Origin: Myxococcales bacterium | GTDB taxonomy: Bacteria; Myxococcota_A; Polyangia; Polyangiales; Houyiibacteriaceae | Direction: 5' to 3' | DNA: 7,960 nt | Assembly: GCA_030622585.1 (NCBI GenBank) | Contig: JAUXFZ010000094.1 | Span: 1 to 7,960, forward strand | Shown here: positions 1 through 5,529 of the stretch, in pieces | How positions within the stretch are numbered: position 1 is the first letter of the stretch | Layout: every line of letters begins with the position of its first letter | The notes under the pieces: model-generated | The model's input: only the letters and a program-made list of their open reading frames with translations | What the model was told of the DNA's origin: nothing | Database searches by the model: none | Made by a program: the position numbers and the translations under genes

Positions 1-133
1 CTCGGAGGAGCAGGGCAGCCGCCTGAACCTGGTCATTTTCAAAGCGTGCATCCTGCAGCAAGTCAGCCGCAACCTGGTAATCAGCGGCAAAATAGGCACT
101 CGCCGCACGCCGGAGTTCGGCCGGGACGATAGA
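1..133 (-). CDS. Fragment of a TPR-like helical repeat protein (both ends missing)
   Basis: An open minus-strand frame runs from the window edge to about position 133 with no stop. It reads PAELRRAASAYFAADYQVAA and continues DLLQDARFENDQVQAAALLLR. The pattern AYFxxDYxxAxxLL followed by a second Ala/Leu-rich helix is typical of tetratricopeptide-like repeats in outer-membrane-associated or scaffold proteins. Further upstream in the same frame (above about 140) the translation becomes Arg/Pro/Ser-rich, lacks a start and runs into the reverse of another gene, so the 5' part is missing. By hand count 26 of 44 codons end in G or C, clearly fewer than in the neighbours. The downstream part lies outside the window. 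Function is unknown; the TPR assignment rests on pattern only. Confidence 0.4.
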
Positions 134-219
134 CGTTGGTCGAGGTGGCCGACGGGGTGACGCTCGACCAGATCGCGAAGAACACCGAAGCGGCGTACAG
201 CGTGGCGCAGGGGCTCTAG
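133..219 (+). pseudogene. C-terminal remnant of a 3-oxoacid/acetate-type CoA-transferase beta subunit
   Basis: The last 28 codons read LVEVADGVTLDQIAKNTEAA then YSVAQGL and a TAG stop. This matches the usual C-terminus of subunit B of family I CoA-transferases (AtoA/ScoB type: L-x-E-x-A-x-G-V-T-x-x-x-x-x-x-x-T-E-A, then a short hydrophobic tail). These enzymes move CoA between acyl-CoA and a free acid such as acetoacetate. The frame has a TAG at 130-132, and no other plus-strand frame upstream continues the family pattern, so the other roughly 190 residues are absent. Third positions are G/C in 27 of 28 codons, like the genes to the right. Its stop overlaps the stop of the convergent AtoE-type gene in one CTAG. 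The identification rests on a short stretch but fits the neighbour. It may be a true relic or the edge of an assembly chimera. Confidence 0.55.
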
Positions 220-1523
220 CCGAAGACCAACAAGACCGCCCCCACGTAGAGGCCCACGCCTATCGCAAGGATCGCGGTGTAGCCCGCGATCTGACGGGCT
301 TTGAGGCCCGTGATCGCAAGCAACGGCAGCGCCCAGAAGGGCTGCAAGAGATTGGTCCATTCGTCACCGTAGGCGAACGCCATGATGGTGCGGCCGGAAT
401 CGAGATCGAGGGTGGCAGCCGTCGTTAATAGGACGTCGCTCTGCAGGGCCCACTGACCGCCTCCCGAAGGAACGAAGAAGTTCACGAGACCTGCGCTGAA
501 GAAGGTCAGCAGCGGAAAGGTGGGGGGCGACGCGACGGACGTCATCGCGGAAGAGAGCCGCTCGATCATTCCGCTCGCCTGCATGACGCCCAGTATTCCG
601 AAGTAGAGGGGGAACTGGACGATGATTGCGCCGGCGCCTCGACCGCCTTCAGAAACCGAATCGAGGAAACTGCGGATCGATCCATGCGCGGCTAGTGCCA
701 ACGCAAGGAAGAAGAGGTTCACCGAGTTGAGGTCGAACGCCACATCGCCACGCAACCAACTGACGGCGACGAGAAGCGTCGCCGCGCCGCCGACGAGGAG
801 TCCGAGGAACGACCGTTTCGTTTCTCGAGGCGCGGCAGCCTCGGTAGATGGCAGCTCCGGGACGGACGCTTCTTTGGGGGCAAGCGCAATGCACATGAGC
901 GGCAGCAGGACGAGCAAGCCCCCGCTGACGACGAGGTTGAGCGGGGAGAAAAGGGTTTCGCTCACGGGGATCGCTTGCGTTGCGCCCTGAGTGAACTGCG
1001 CGGATTCGGCGGCTTTCAACGGAGCAGAACCGCTGAGCCCACCGTGCCAGACCGCAAGTCCCGTATACGCGGCGGCGCCGAGCACGGGAATGTCCATCGG
1101 CCTCCCGTCCTCGGCGGCGCTGTGGGCGATCTCTCGAACCACGAACGCAGCAACGACCGCGCCGAGTCCCCATTGGATGAGGCCGGTACCGCAGGCGATG
1201 AGCGCCACCAGGCCGGCCGCGGCTGGGGTTCGCTTGGGCCAGCGCGCAACGGCGCGGACGATCCGTTGAACCGGTGGGCTCGAAGCAAGGGCCTGGCCGG
1301 TCACCAGAATCAGGCACATCTGCAACGCAAAGGCGAGCAACGGGGTGCTCGAGAAGCCGCCATACCACCCCTGAAACACCGCCTCTGCAGACCCCGAAAG
1401 CGCGAATCCTCCCAGGAGCGTGAGCAGGGTCAGCACGAGCGCCAGCACGAATGGATCGGGAACCCATCGTTCGGCCCACCGGCTAAAAACCTCGCCAAGC
1501 CGAGCCAGCATGGCGCGGACCAT
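216..1523 (-). CDS. atoE: AtoE-family short-chain fatty acid transporter
   Basis: A polytopic inner-membrane permease of 435 residues, close to the about 440 usual for AtoE, which takes up short-chain acids such as acetoacetate and butyrate. After a short basic lead the protein enters WVPDPFVLALVLTLLTLLGG (about 20-39), the family's opening segment. It continues with many hydrophobic spans, the motif NFFVPSGGGQW (348-358) and the signature GDEWTNLLQPFWALP (386-400). A soluble loop lies around 215-238. The start chosen is the ATG at 1521-1523 because family similarity begins there; an in-frame ATG at 1509-1511 is the alternative, and neither has a clear Shine-Dalgarno. The frame stays open upstream to 1733 but that part is unlike the family. 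It is last in the minus-strand run, 157 bp after the MBL lipoprotein gene, and I saw no convincing promoter in that gap. Its stop overlaps that of a convergent CoA-transferase remnant, matching the ato pathway. The substrate is inferred from the family. Confidence 0.88.
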   Translation of the reverse strand: MVRAMLARLGEVFSRWAERWVPDPFVLALVLTLLTLLGGFALSGSAEAVFQGWYGGFSSTPLLAFALQMCLILVTGQALASSPPVQRIVRAVARWPKRTPAAAGLVALIACGTGLIQWGLGAVVAAFVVREIAHSAAEDGRPMDIPVLGAAAYTGLAVWHGGLSGSAPLKAAESAQFTQGATQAIPVSETLFSPLNLVVSGGLLVLLPLMCIALAPKEASVPELPSTEAAAPRETKRSFLGLLVGGAATLLVAVSWLRGDVAFDLNSVNLFFLALALAAHGSIRSFLDSVSEGGRGAGAIIVQFPLYFGILGVMQASGMIERLSSAMTSVASPPTFPLLTFFSAGLVNFFVPSGGGQWALQSDVLLTTAATLDLDSGRTIMAFAYGDEWTNLLQPFWALPLLAITGLKARQIAGYTAILAIGVGLYVGAVLLVFG

Positions 1524-1680
1524 ACCACGTGCTGCGGTACGACCACTTCGGCCGAGGGCAAGCCACTTTTCAGCCTGGCCAAGGTACCGCTTCTCAGCGA
1601 ATCGTACGCTCGCGTCTTTTCGGTGCGCGCGACCGTGGCTCGCGCAAACGGCTTCTTTCAGGAATCCGGCGCCGACCCCA

Positions 1681-2721
1681 TCACAACCCGAATGCCTGCT
1701 GGACCGGCGCTTCATCGCCCCGGACGACCCCATCGGGGCTGATGACGAATACGTCGAAGTACTCCTCGGGCGCCAAGATCGTGGACCCCTCGTCGGCTGC
1801 GACTTGGATCAGCGCCGCCTGTGGCGCGAACGGCATCATGAGACCTGCTACGACATCCGGGGTGAGACCGTCGAAGTGTTGCGGGATCACGAACTCAGGC
1901 TGGATGCGCGAGAAGTATTCGGTGAGGTCTCCCTCGTCGGCGAGAAAGCCGACTGGGCCGAGCCAGGCCGTCGTGCCGTCGACGTCGCTGAATGCCGCAT
2001 CGAGGTTCGCCGCGTAGTCCTCGCCAGACCCGTCGTCTCCATCGATCGCCGAGATCGAGTTCGTGTAGAACATCGAGAATGGGTCGTCGCCAGGGAACGA
2101 AATGAGATAGCTAATCGGTCCGCCAGCGGGCGCCGCCCAGCTGTCCTCCGGGGTCGGCACCTCCTCGAGCTCGAGGAAGCGTCCGATCAAAGCGGGCAGA
2201 GTGTGAATCGTTCGCACGGCGCGCATGGTCGCCTCGCCCAGCTGAAGCTCGTCGCCCGTGCCTACGACCGTGCAGCGGTCCTCCGGAAGCCCGGCGGACT
2301 GCGCAATCAAGCAGCTCGTCTTGGAGCCAACGACCTGAGCACCGGTCAGCATGGCGACGGCCCCGCAATCGATCGCATGATCGAAGTGGCTGTGACCGAC
2401 CAGTATGAAGTCGATCGATTCGACACCGGCCGCGTCGAGCACGCGCTGCATCAAGTCGAGCCCCTCTTCGGTCGAGCCCCCTTCCCTATCCGCCGGCCGA
2501 CTGAAGTACGCATCGAGCAAGACGGTCGTCTCCCCGTACCGGAGAAGCCACTGCGTGACTCCCACGAACGTCAGTTCGGCTTGTGTTACCTGCGCAGCAG
2601 CGCCCCCGCCGCCACCAACACCGCCAGCACCGCCGCTGCCGCCCGCGCCACCCGAGCCCTCGCTCTCCGAACAACTCGCAGCCAAGACACACAACACTCC
2701 GACGAAATACCAAGTACGCAT
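1681..2721 (-). CDS. Metallo-beta-lactamase-fold lipoprotein (UlaG/COG2220-like hydrolase)
   Basis: A 346-residue lipid-anchored metallohydrolase. A signal peptide ends in the lipobox LAASC, so Cys17 should be lipidated; Ser at +2 does not suggest inner-membrane retention. A Gly/Ser/Ala linker (22-43) follows, then the MBL fold. VGHSHFDHA supplies the metal ligands His110, His112, Asp114 and His115; His173 (TIHT) and His282 (PQHFD) are likely the remaining ligands. LLDAYFSRP (68-76) matches the early strand that closes the site in UlaG-like enzymes. All expected ligands appear present, so it is probably active. The substrate is unknown; lactone, ester, phosphoester or thioester hydrolysis is possible. 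The ATG at 2719-2721 is chosen because the signal peptide begins there, although no Shine-Dalgarno is visible; the frame is open further upstream without protein character. It lies 73 bp after the PP2C gene and may be cotranscribed. Confidence 0.85.
   Translation of the reverse strand: MRTWYFVGVLCVLAASCSESEGSGGAGGSGGAGGVGGGGGAAAQVTQAELTFVGVTQWLLRYGETTVLLDAYFSRPADREGGSTEEGLDLMQRVLDAAGVESIDFILVGHSHFDHAIDCGAVAMLTGAQVVGSKTSCLIAQSAGLPEDRCTVVGTGDELQLGEATMRAVRTIHTLPALIGRFLELEEVPTPEDSWAAPAGGPISYLISFPGDDPFSMFYTNSISAIDGDDGSGEDYAANLDAAFSDVDGTTAWLGPVGFLADEGDLTEYFSRIQPEFVIPQHFDGLTPDVVAGLMMPFAPQAALIQVAADEGSTILAPEEYFDVFVISPDGVVRGDEAPVQQAFGL
2593..2658 (-). repeat. Low-complexity Gly/Ser/Ala linker coding tract
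   Basis: This in-frame GC-rich tract codes for residues 22-43 of the MBL lipoprotein: near-repeats of GGAGGSGGAGG, then a Gly run and AAA. It lies between the lipidated Cys17 and the folded domain. Such linkers are common in myxobacterial lipoproteins and probably hold the enzyme away from the membrane. The imperfect repeats could change length by slippage. Confidence 0.7.
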
Positions 2722-2794
2722 GGTCGGCGAGTCTAGACGCTTTCCACTCGCTCGTGTGCCGGAAAGCCGTAAGGGCGGCTCCTCTACGGAGCGG

Positions 2795-3604
2795 CTATAC
2801 GCGACGGCTCCGGATCGCGATGAAAGTGAGGTCGTCCGGCTTCGAGGGGGCTCCGTCGGCTGGCGCTTCCATGCGCTTCTTCCCGAGGGCGGCCAGCTCA
2901 TCCACAGCCCGATGAAGCGGTCCTTTCCTCACGCGGTCGACGATTTCGTCCAAGTGAAGGTTGTCGCTGAGCCCATCGCTCGCCAACACCACCGTGTCAC
3001 GAGGCGCAAGAGTGACGGGCGCGCCGAGCTCGATGCGCATATCCTGCGCGCCGAGCAAATTCGAGACCAAATGGAGGTCCTCGTGATGCAGAGCCTCCCC
3101 GCGGTCTAGCAATCCCGCCTCGACCGCGTAGCCGACCGGCGAGTGCGGAATAGTCAGCCACTTGATGCGTCCCCGCTGCCCTGTCACCAACACCATGGAG
3201 TCCCCGGCGTGGTAGGCGCGCATCTTGTTGCCCTGGATCTCGACGACCGCGAGGGTGGCCGCCGCGCCGGTCCCGAGGGCCGAGATCGCTCCGTCCGCCG
3301 ACTCGAAGCCGTTGATGATCGCGCCGCGAAGGTTCTCGAGATCATCCCCAAGCGCCATCACCGAATCACAGACCGCCTGGACGGCGAGCGCAGCCGCTTT
3401 CGCGCCGCCCGGATGGCCCCCGGCACCATCGGATACCACCGCGACTCCGGCCTGCGTGCCAAGCGAGATCACCGCCGCGGCGTCTTCATTCGGGCCATCC
3501 CTCCCCGGTTTCGATAGGCTCAGCACTACCGCTTCACCGCCACCGAGCTCGAACCGCTCGCCTCGCGCCATGTCCACATCCGTCAAGATGTGGGCCTCGC
3601 TCAC
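2795..3604 (-). CDS. PP2C-family (PPM) Ser/Thr protein phosphatase
   Basis: A 269-residue cytosolic, metal-dependent phosphatase that removes phosphate from Ser/Thr, in effect a single PPM domain. Motifs in order: RDGPNEDA (35-42) with Asp41; VSDGAGGHPGG (57-67) with metal-binding Asp59; GTGAAATL (111-118); YHAGDS (131-136); ASDGLSDN (208-215) with Asp210 and Asp214; and PDDLTFIAI (256-264) with Asp257/Asp258. All acidic residues for the two-metal centre are present. No signal peptide, membrane span or sensor domain is visible. The start is a GTG at 3602-3604 that overlaps the kinase TGA stop in the four bases GTGA, with GGAG nine bases upstream; an ATG at 3569-3571 is a weaker alternative without a Shine-Dalgarno. 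The overlap argues for translational coupling, and the likely substrate is the adjacent kinase or its targets. Confidence 0.93.
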   Translation of the reverse strand: MSEAHILTDVDMARGERFELGGGEAVVLSLSKPGRDGPNEDAAAVISLGTQAGVAVVSDGAGGHPGGAKAAALAVQAVCDSVMALGDDLENLRGAIINGFESADGAISALGTGAAATLAVVEIQGNKMRAYHAGDSMVLVTGQRGRIKWLTIPHSPVGYAVEAGLLDRGEALHHEDLHLVSNLLGAQDMRIELGAPVTLAPRDTVVLASDGLSDNLHLDEIVDRVRKGPLHRAVDELAALGKKRMEAPADGAPSKPDDLTFIAIRSRRV

Positions 3605-3617
3605 GGCGCCGTTCTCC
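3601..3617 (-). promoter_or_regulatory. Kinase-phosphatase translational coupling site (GTGA overlap plus Shine-Dalgarno)
   Basis: On the minus strand the bases GTGA hold both the GTG start of the phosphatase and the TGA stop of the kinase. A GGAG at 3614-3617 lies nine bases before the GTG. Ribosomes finishing the kinase could restart directly on the phosphatase, tying the amounts of the two proteins together. The overlap is seen directly; coupling is inferred. Confidence 0.7.
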
Positions 3618-4461
3618 GTCCGCGCGTGGATCCGCGAAGGGCTCGAGGCGCGAGCGCTTCGAACGCCTTCCGCATCTGTACTCCGTCACGAAAGCGCTTG
3701 CGCTCGTGGACCTCGATGGAGCGCCGAAGGAAGCTGACGAAATCGCGGCTGACCGTCCGGCGCAGCCTTTCCGCACCTGGCATCGGCCAATCGAACGGCC
3801 AGGCAGGCAACTCGCCGGAAAACATTCGGTAGATTAGCAGTCCCATCGAGAACACGTCCGAGCGAAAGGAAGGTTTCCCCATGGCCTGCTCGGGGGCGAT
3901 GTAGCCCACGGTGCCCTGCCCGGACCCCATGATGGTTCGCGTCCTGAGCGCGACCTTCGCGATGCCGAAATCGGCCAAGCGAACCTGCCCCTCCGGAAAC
4001 AGGATCACGTTGTCCGGCTTGATGTCGCAGTGGATGATCCGCGCCTCGTGCGCGTATGCAAGCGCGTCAAGCAACTGCTCGGTGTATGACAGCGCGGTTC
4101 TCGGTCCTAGCCGGTACCGCAAGCGGTCGGTGAGGGCTTGTTCACCGAGCGGAGTCGCGATGACGAAGTGGCCGTCGATCATCATCGCATTGCGGAGCGG
4201 AAGGATGTTCTCGTGGTCGAGCCGCGCCGTCAGCCGGACCTCGCGATGGATGGCGCTCAGGGAGTCCTTGTCGAAATGGTCGAAGTTGGGAACCTTCAGC
4301 GCAACGGTGATCCCCTCGATCGTGTCGTAGGCCTCGTAGACCGTGGCGAACCCCCCCGTCCCGATGCGGCGCCGGATACGGTACTTGCCGAGCATTCGAC
4401 GAGCCTTGAGCGTCTGCTTCGAGCGCAAACTACTCGTGCCTTGAACGATGTGTGGTCTCAT
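3601..4461 (-). CDS. Soluble Hanks-type Ser/Thr protein kinase (HCD, non-RD)
   Basis: A 286-residue kinase that is nearly all catalytic domain (about 26-270). Seen in order: Gly loop GTGGFATV (34-41), VALK with ATP-binding Lys56, HREV with alpha-C Glu74, catalytic loop HCDIKPDN (144-151) with Asp146 and Asn151, DFG at 164-166, GTVGYIAPE (183-191), and SDVFSMG (201-207). Every catalytic residue is kept, so it should be active. The loop reads HCD rather than HRD, making it a non-RD kinase that may not need activation-loop phosphorylation. No transmembrane segment, PASTA, TPR or forkhead domain follows, so any signal must come through a partner. The ATG at 4459-4461 begins 11 bases after the stop of the binding-protein gene; the ATG at 4393-4395, just before LGKYRI and preceded by AAGG, is a credible alternative. 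It overlaps the PP2C gene by four bases, a kinase/phosphatase switch pair. Confidence 0.92.
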   Translation of the reverse strand: MRPHIVQGTSSLRSKQTLKARRMLGKYRIRRRIGTGGFATVYEAYDTIEGITVALKVPNFDHFDKDSLSAIHREVRLTARLDHENILPLRNAMMIDGHFVIATPLGEQALTDRLRYRLGPRTALSYTEQLLDALAYAHEARIIHCDIKPDNVILFPEGQVRLADFGIAKVALRTRTIMGSGQGTVGYIAPEQAMGKPSFRSDVFSMGLLIYRMFSGELPAWPFDWPMPGAERLRRTVSRDFVSFLRRSIEVHERKRFRDGVQMRKAFEALAPRALRGSTRGRRTAP

Positions 4462-4472
4462 CGGGTCGACGC

Positions 4473-5480
4473 TCAGAACGTCTTACGGATCGCCTTGAGG
4501 AGCGCTACCCCTTCAGGACCCATCTCTTTGGCAACGCGATCCGGAACGTCTTTCTGCGCTGCCTTGAACAGCGCCAGCTCTTCCGGCGTCGGGTCGTGAA
4601 TCTCGTATCCATAGCGCTTCAGGTTCTTGAGCAAGACAGGCTCGATTTTCCGGACCTGGTCCCGGCCCCAGACGGTCAGGTCATGAGGCATGCTCGTCAG
4701 GATCTCCTGGATGTCTTTGGGCAGCGTGTCGAACCACTTCTTCGAATAGACGAGGACCGCGGGCTGGTAGCAATGCCGGCTCAGGAAGATGTGGCGCTCG
4801 CCCTCCTTGAGCCCCTGGTACCAGCTTGCTGCCATCGCGAAGAGCGGCGTGTTATCGAACCCGTCGACGACTCCAGTCTGCACGCTCATCAGCGTGTTGC
4901 CGTTGTCAATGGGGACGGGGGTCGCGCCGAAGGCCTCGTACGTTTCGACGTGCACCATGGACTCTTGGGAACGGAAGCGAACACCCTTCATGTCGCTCGG
5001 CTTGCGGATCTTCTGGCTACTGAAGTACGAGCGGTATCCGTTCTCCGCCCAGATGCCGAAGACGAGCCCCCGCTTCGCAAGGACCTTCTTGACCTGAGCG
5101 ATGACCGCCGGAGTATCGAGCGCCTTGTCGGCGATCGCAAACGTCTCGAACACGTACGGAGCCTCGATGACGTTGACCTCTCGCACGATCGAGCTCATGC
5201 CGCCGACGGATCCGGCGAACGCCTGCATGCTCCCCATCTGAACGCGGCGCGCCAACGAGCGCTCGTTCCCGCGTCCGAGCCGGAGCTTCACCTTCATGCG
5301 GCCGCCGCTCCTTTCCTGGACCTCCGCCTTGAAGCGCTGGAGCTGCTCGGCCCAGGGGCTCCCGCCGGGGGCGACGGTGCCGACCTCCATCAGGAACTCG
5401 GGTTCATCCGCGATGGCGGGTCCAACGACGGCCAGGGATAGAGCGAGCAACGCTCCGGCGAAGAAAACAGAATTGCGCAT
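4473..5480 (-). CDS. TRAP transporter solute-binding protein, DctP family
   Basis: A 335-residue periplasmic binding protein, the usual DctP length. An N-terminal signal peptide (basic start, hydrophobic core 5-20) probably is cut after AIA at about residue 24. Family features include VGTVAPGGSPWAEQLQRF near the mature start, ERSGGRMKV (56-64), the conserved MKGVRFR (164-170) whose Arg170 aligns with the ligand-carboxylate Arg of the family, and VVDGFDN (204-210). These proteins bind organic acids and hand them to a DctQ/DctM permease, but neither subunit gene is next to it in this window. The ligand cannot be told from sequence; the nearby acyl-CoA ligase and fatty-acid permease suggest a carboxylate. 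The ATG at 5478-5480 has AAGGA six bases upstream. The gene is 49 bp after the ligase gene and 11 bp before the kinase gene, so all are probably one transcript. Confidence 0.9.
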   Translation of the reverse strand: MRNSVFFAGALLALSLAVVGPAIADEPEFLMEVGTVAPGGSPWAEQLQRFKAEVQERSGGRMKVKLRLGRGNERSLARRVQMGSMQAFAGSVGGMSSIVREVNVIEAPYVFETFAIADKALDTPAVIAQVKKVLAKRGLVFGIWAENGYRSYFSSQKIRKPSDMKGVRFRSQESMVHVETYEAFGATPVPIDNGNTLMSVQTGVVDGFDNTPLFAMAASWYQGLKEGERHIFLSRHCYQPAVLVYSKKWFDTLPKDIQEILTSMPHDLTVWGRDQVRKIEPVLLKNLKRYGYEIHDPTPEELALFKAAQKDVPDRVAKEMGPEGVALLKAIRKTF

Positions 5481-5486
5481 GAAAGG

Positions 5487-5491
5487 TCCTT
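5487..5491 (-). promoter_or_regulatory. Ribosome binding site of the TRAP binding-protein gene
   Basis: AAGGA on the minus strand lies six bases before the ATG and fixes that start. The 49-bp gap around it (5481-5529) is A/T-rich compared with the rest of the window (CCCTTTATTTTTCCC on the minus strand at 5506-5520). I could not recognise clear -35/-10 boxes or a terminator hairpin there. Confidence 0.65.
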
Positions 5492-5529
5492 CTAATCAGT
5501 TGGTCGGGAAAAATAAAGGGCTAAACGCG

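Noticed and set aside
1524..1733. N-terminal extension of the AtoE gene by about 70 codons
   Set aside because: The extra residues are basic and low in hydrophobicity, overlap the end of the MBL gene and have no counterpart in AtoE proteins, which begin just before the WVPDP-type segment.
2593..2658. GC-rich near-repeats as a CRISPR-like or mobile repeat
   Set aside because: They are in-frame codons for a Gly/Ser/Ala lipoprotein linker, with no spacers or flanking element.
1420..2736. Long plus-strand open frame (438 codons) opposite the MBL lipoprotein and the atoE start
   Set aside because: The translation is Arg/Ala/Asp-rich with no recognisable domain and lies antisense to a gene with clear metal-binding motifs and a signal peptide. 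It is a GC-rich shadow frame.
2778..2792. Hairpin GCTCC-TCTAC-GGAGC near the end of the PP2C gene as a terminator
   Set aside because: The stem is only five base pairs, overlaps the coding end and is not followed by a T tract on the minus strand.
2722..2901. Extension of the MBL lipoprotein start into the phosphatase gene
   Set aside because: It would bury the signal peptide and lipobox inside the protein and overlap the PP2C gene; the ATG at 2719-2721 gives a proper export signal.
4452..5441. Plus-strand open frame of 329 codons opposite the TRAP binding protein
   Set aside because: It is antisense to a well-supported DctP-family gene and shows no domain, signal peptide or Shine-Dalgarno evidence.
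5506..5525. A/T-rich patch in the ligase-binding protein gap as a promoter or terminator
   Set aside because: No stable GC stem precedes the T-rich run on the minus strand, and no paired -35/-10 boxes at proper spacing could be recognised.
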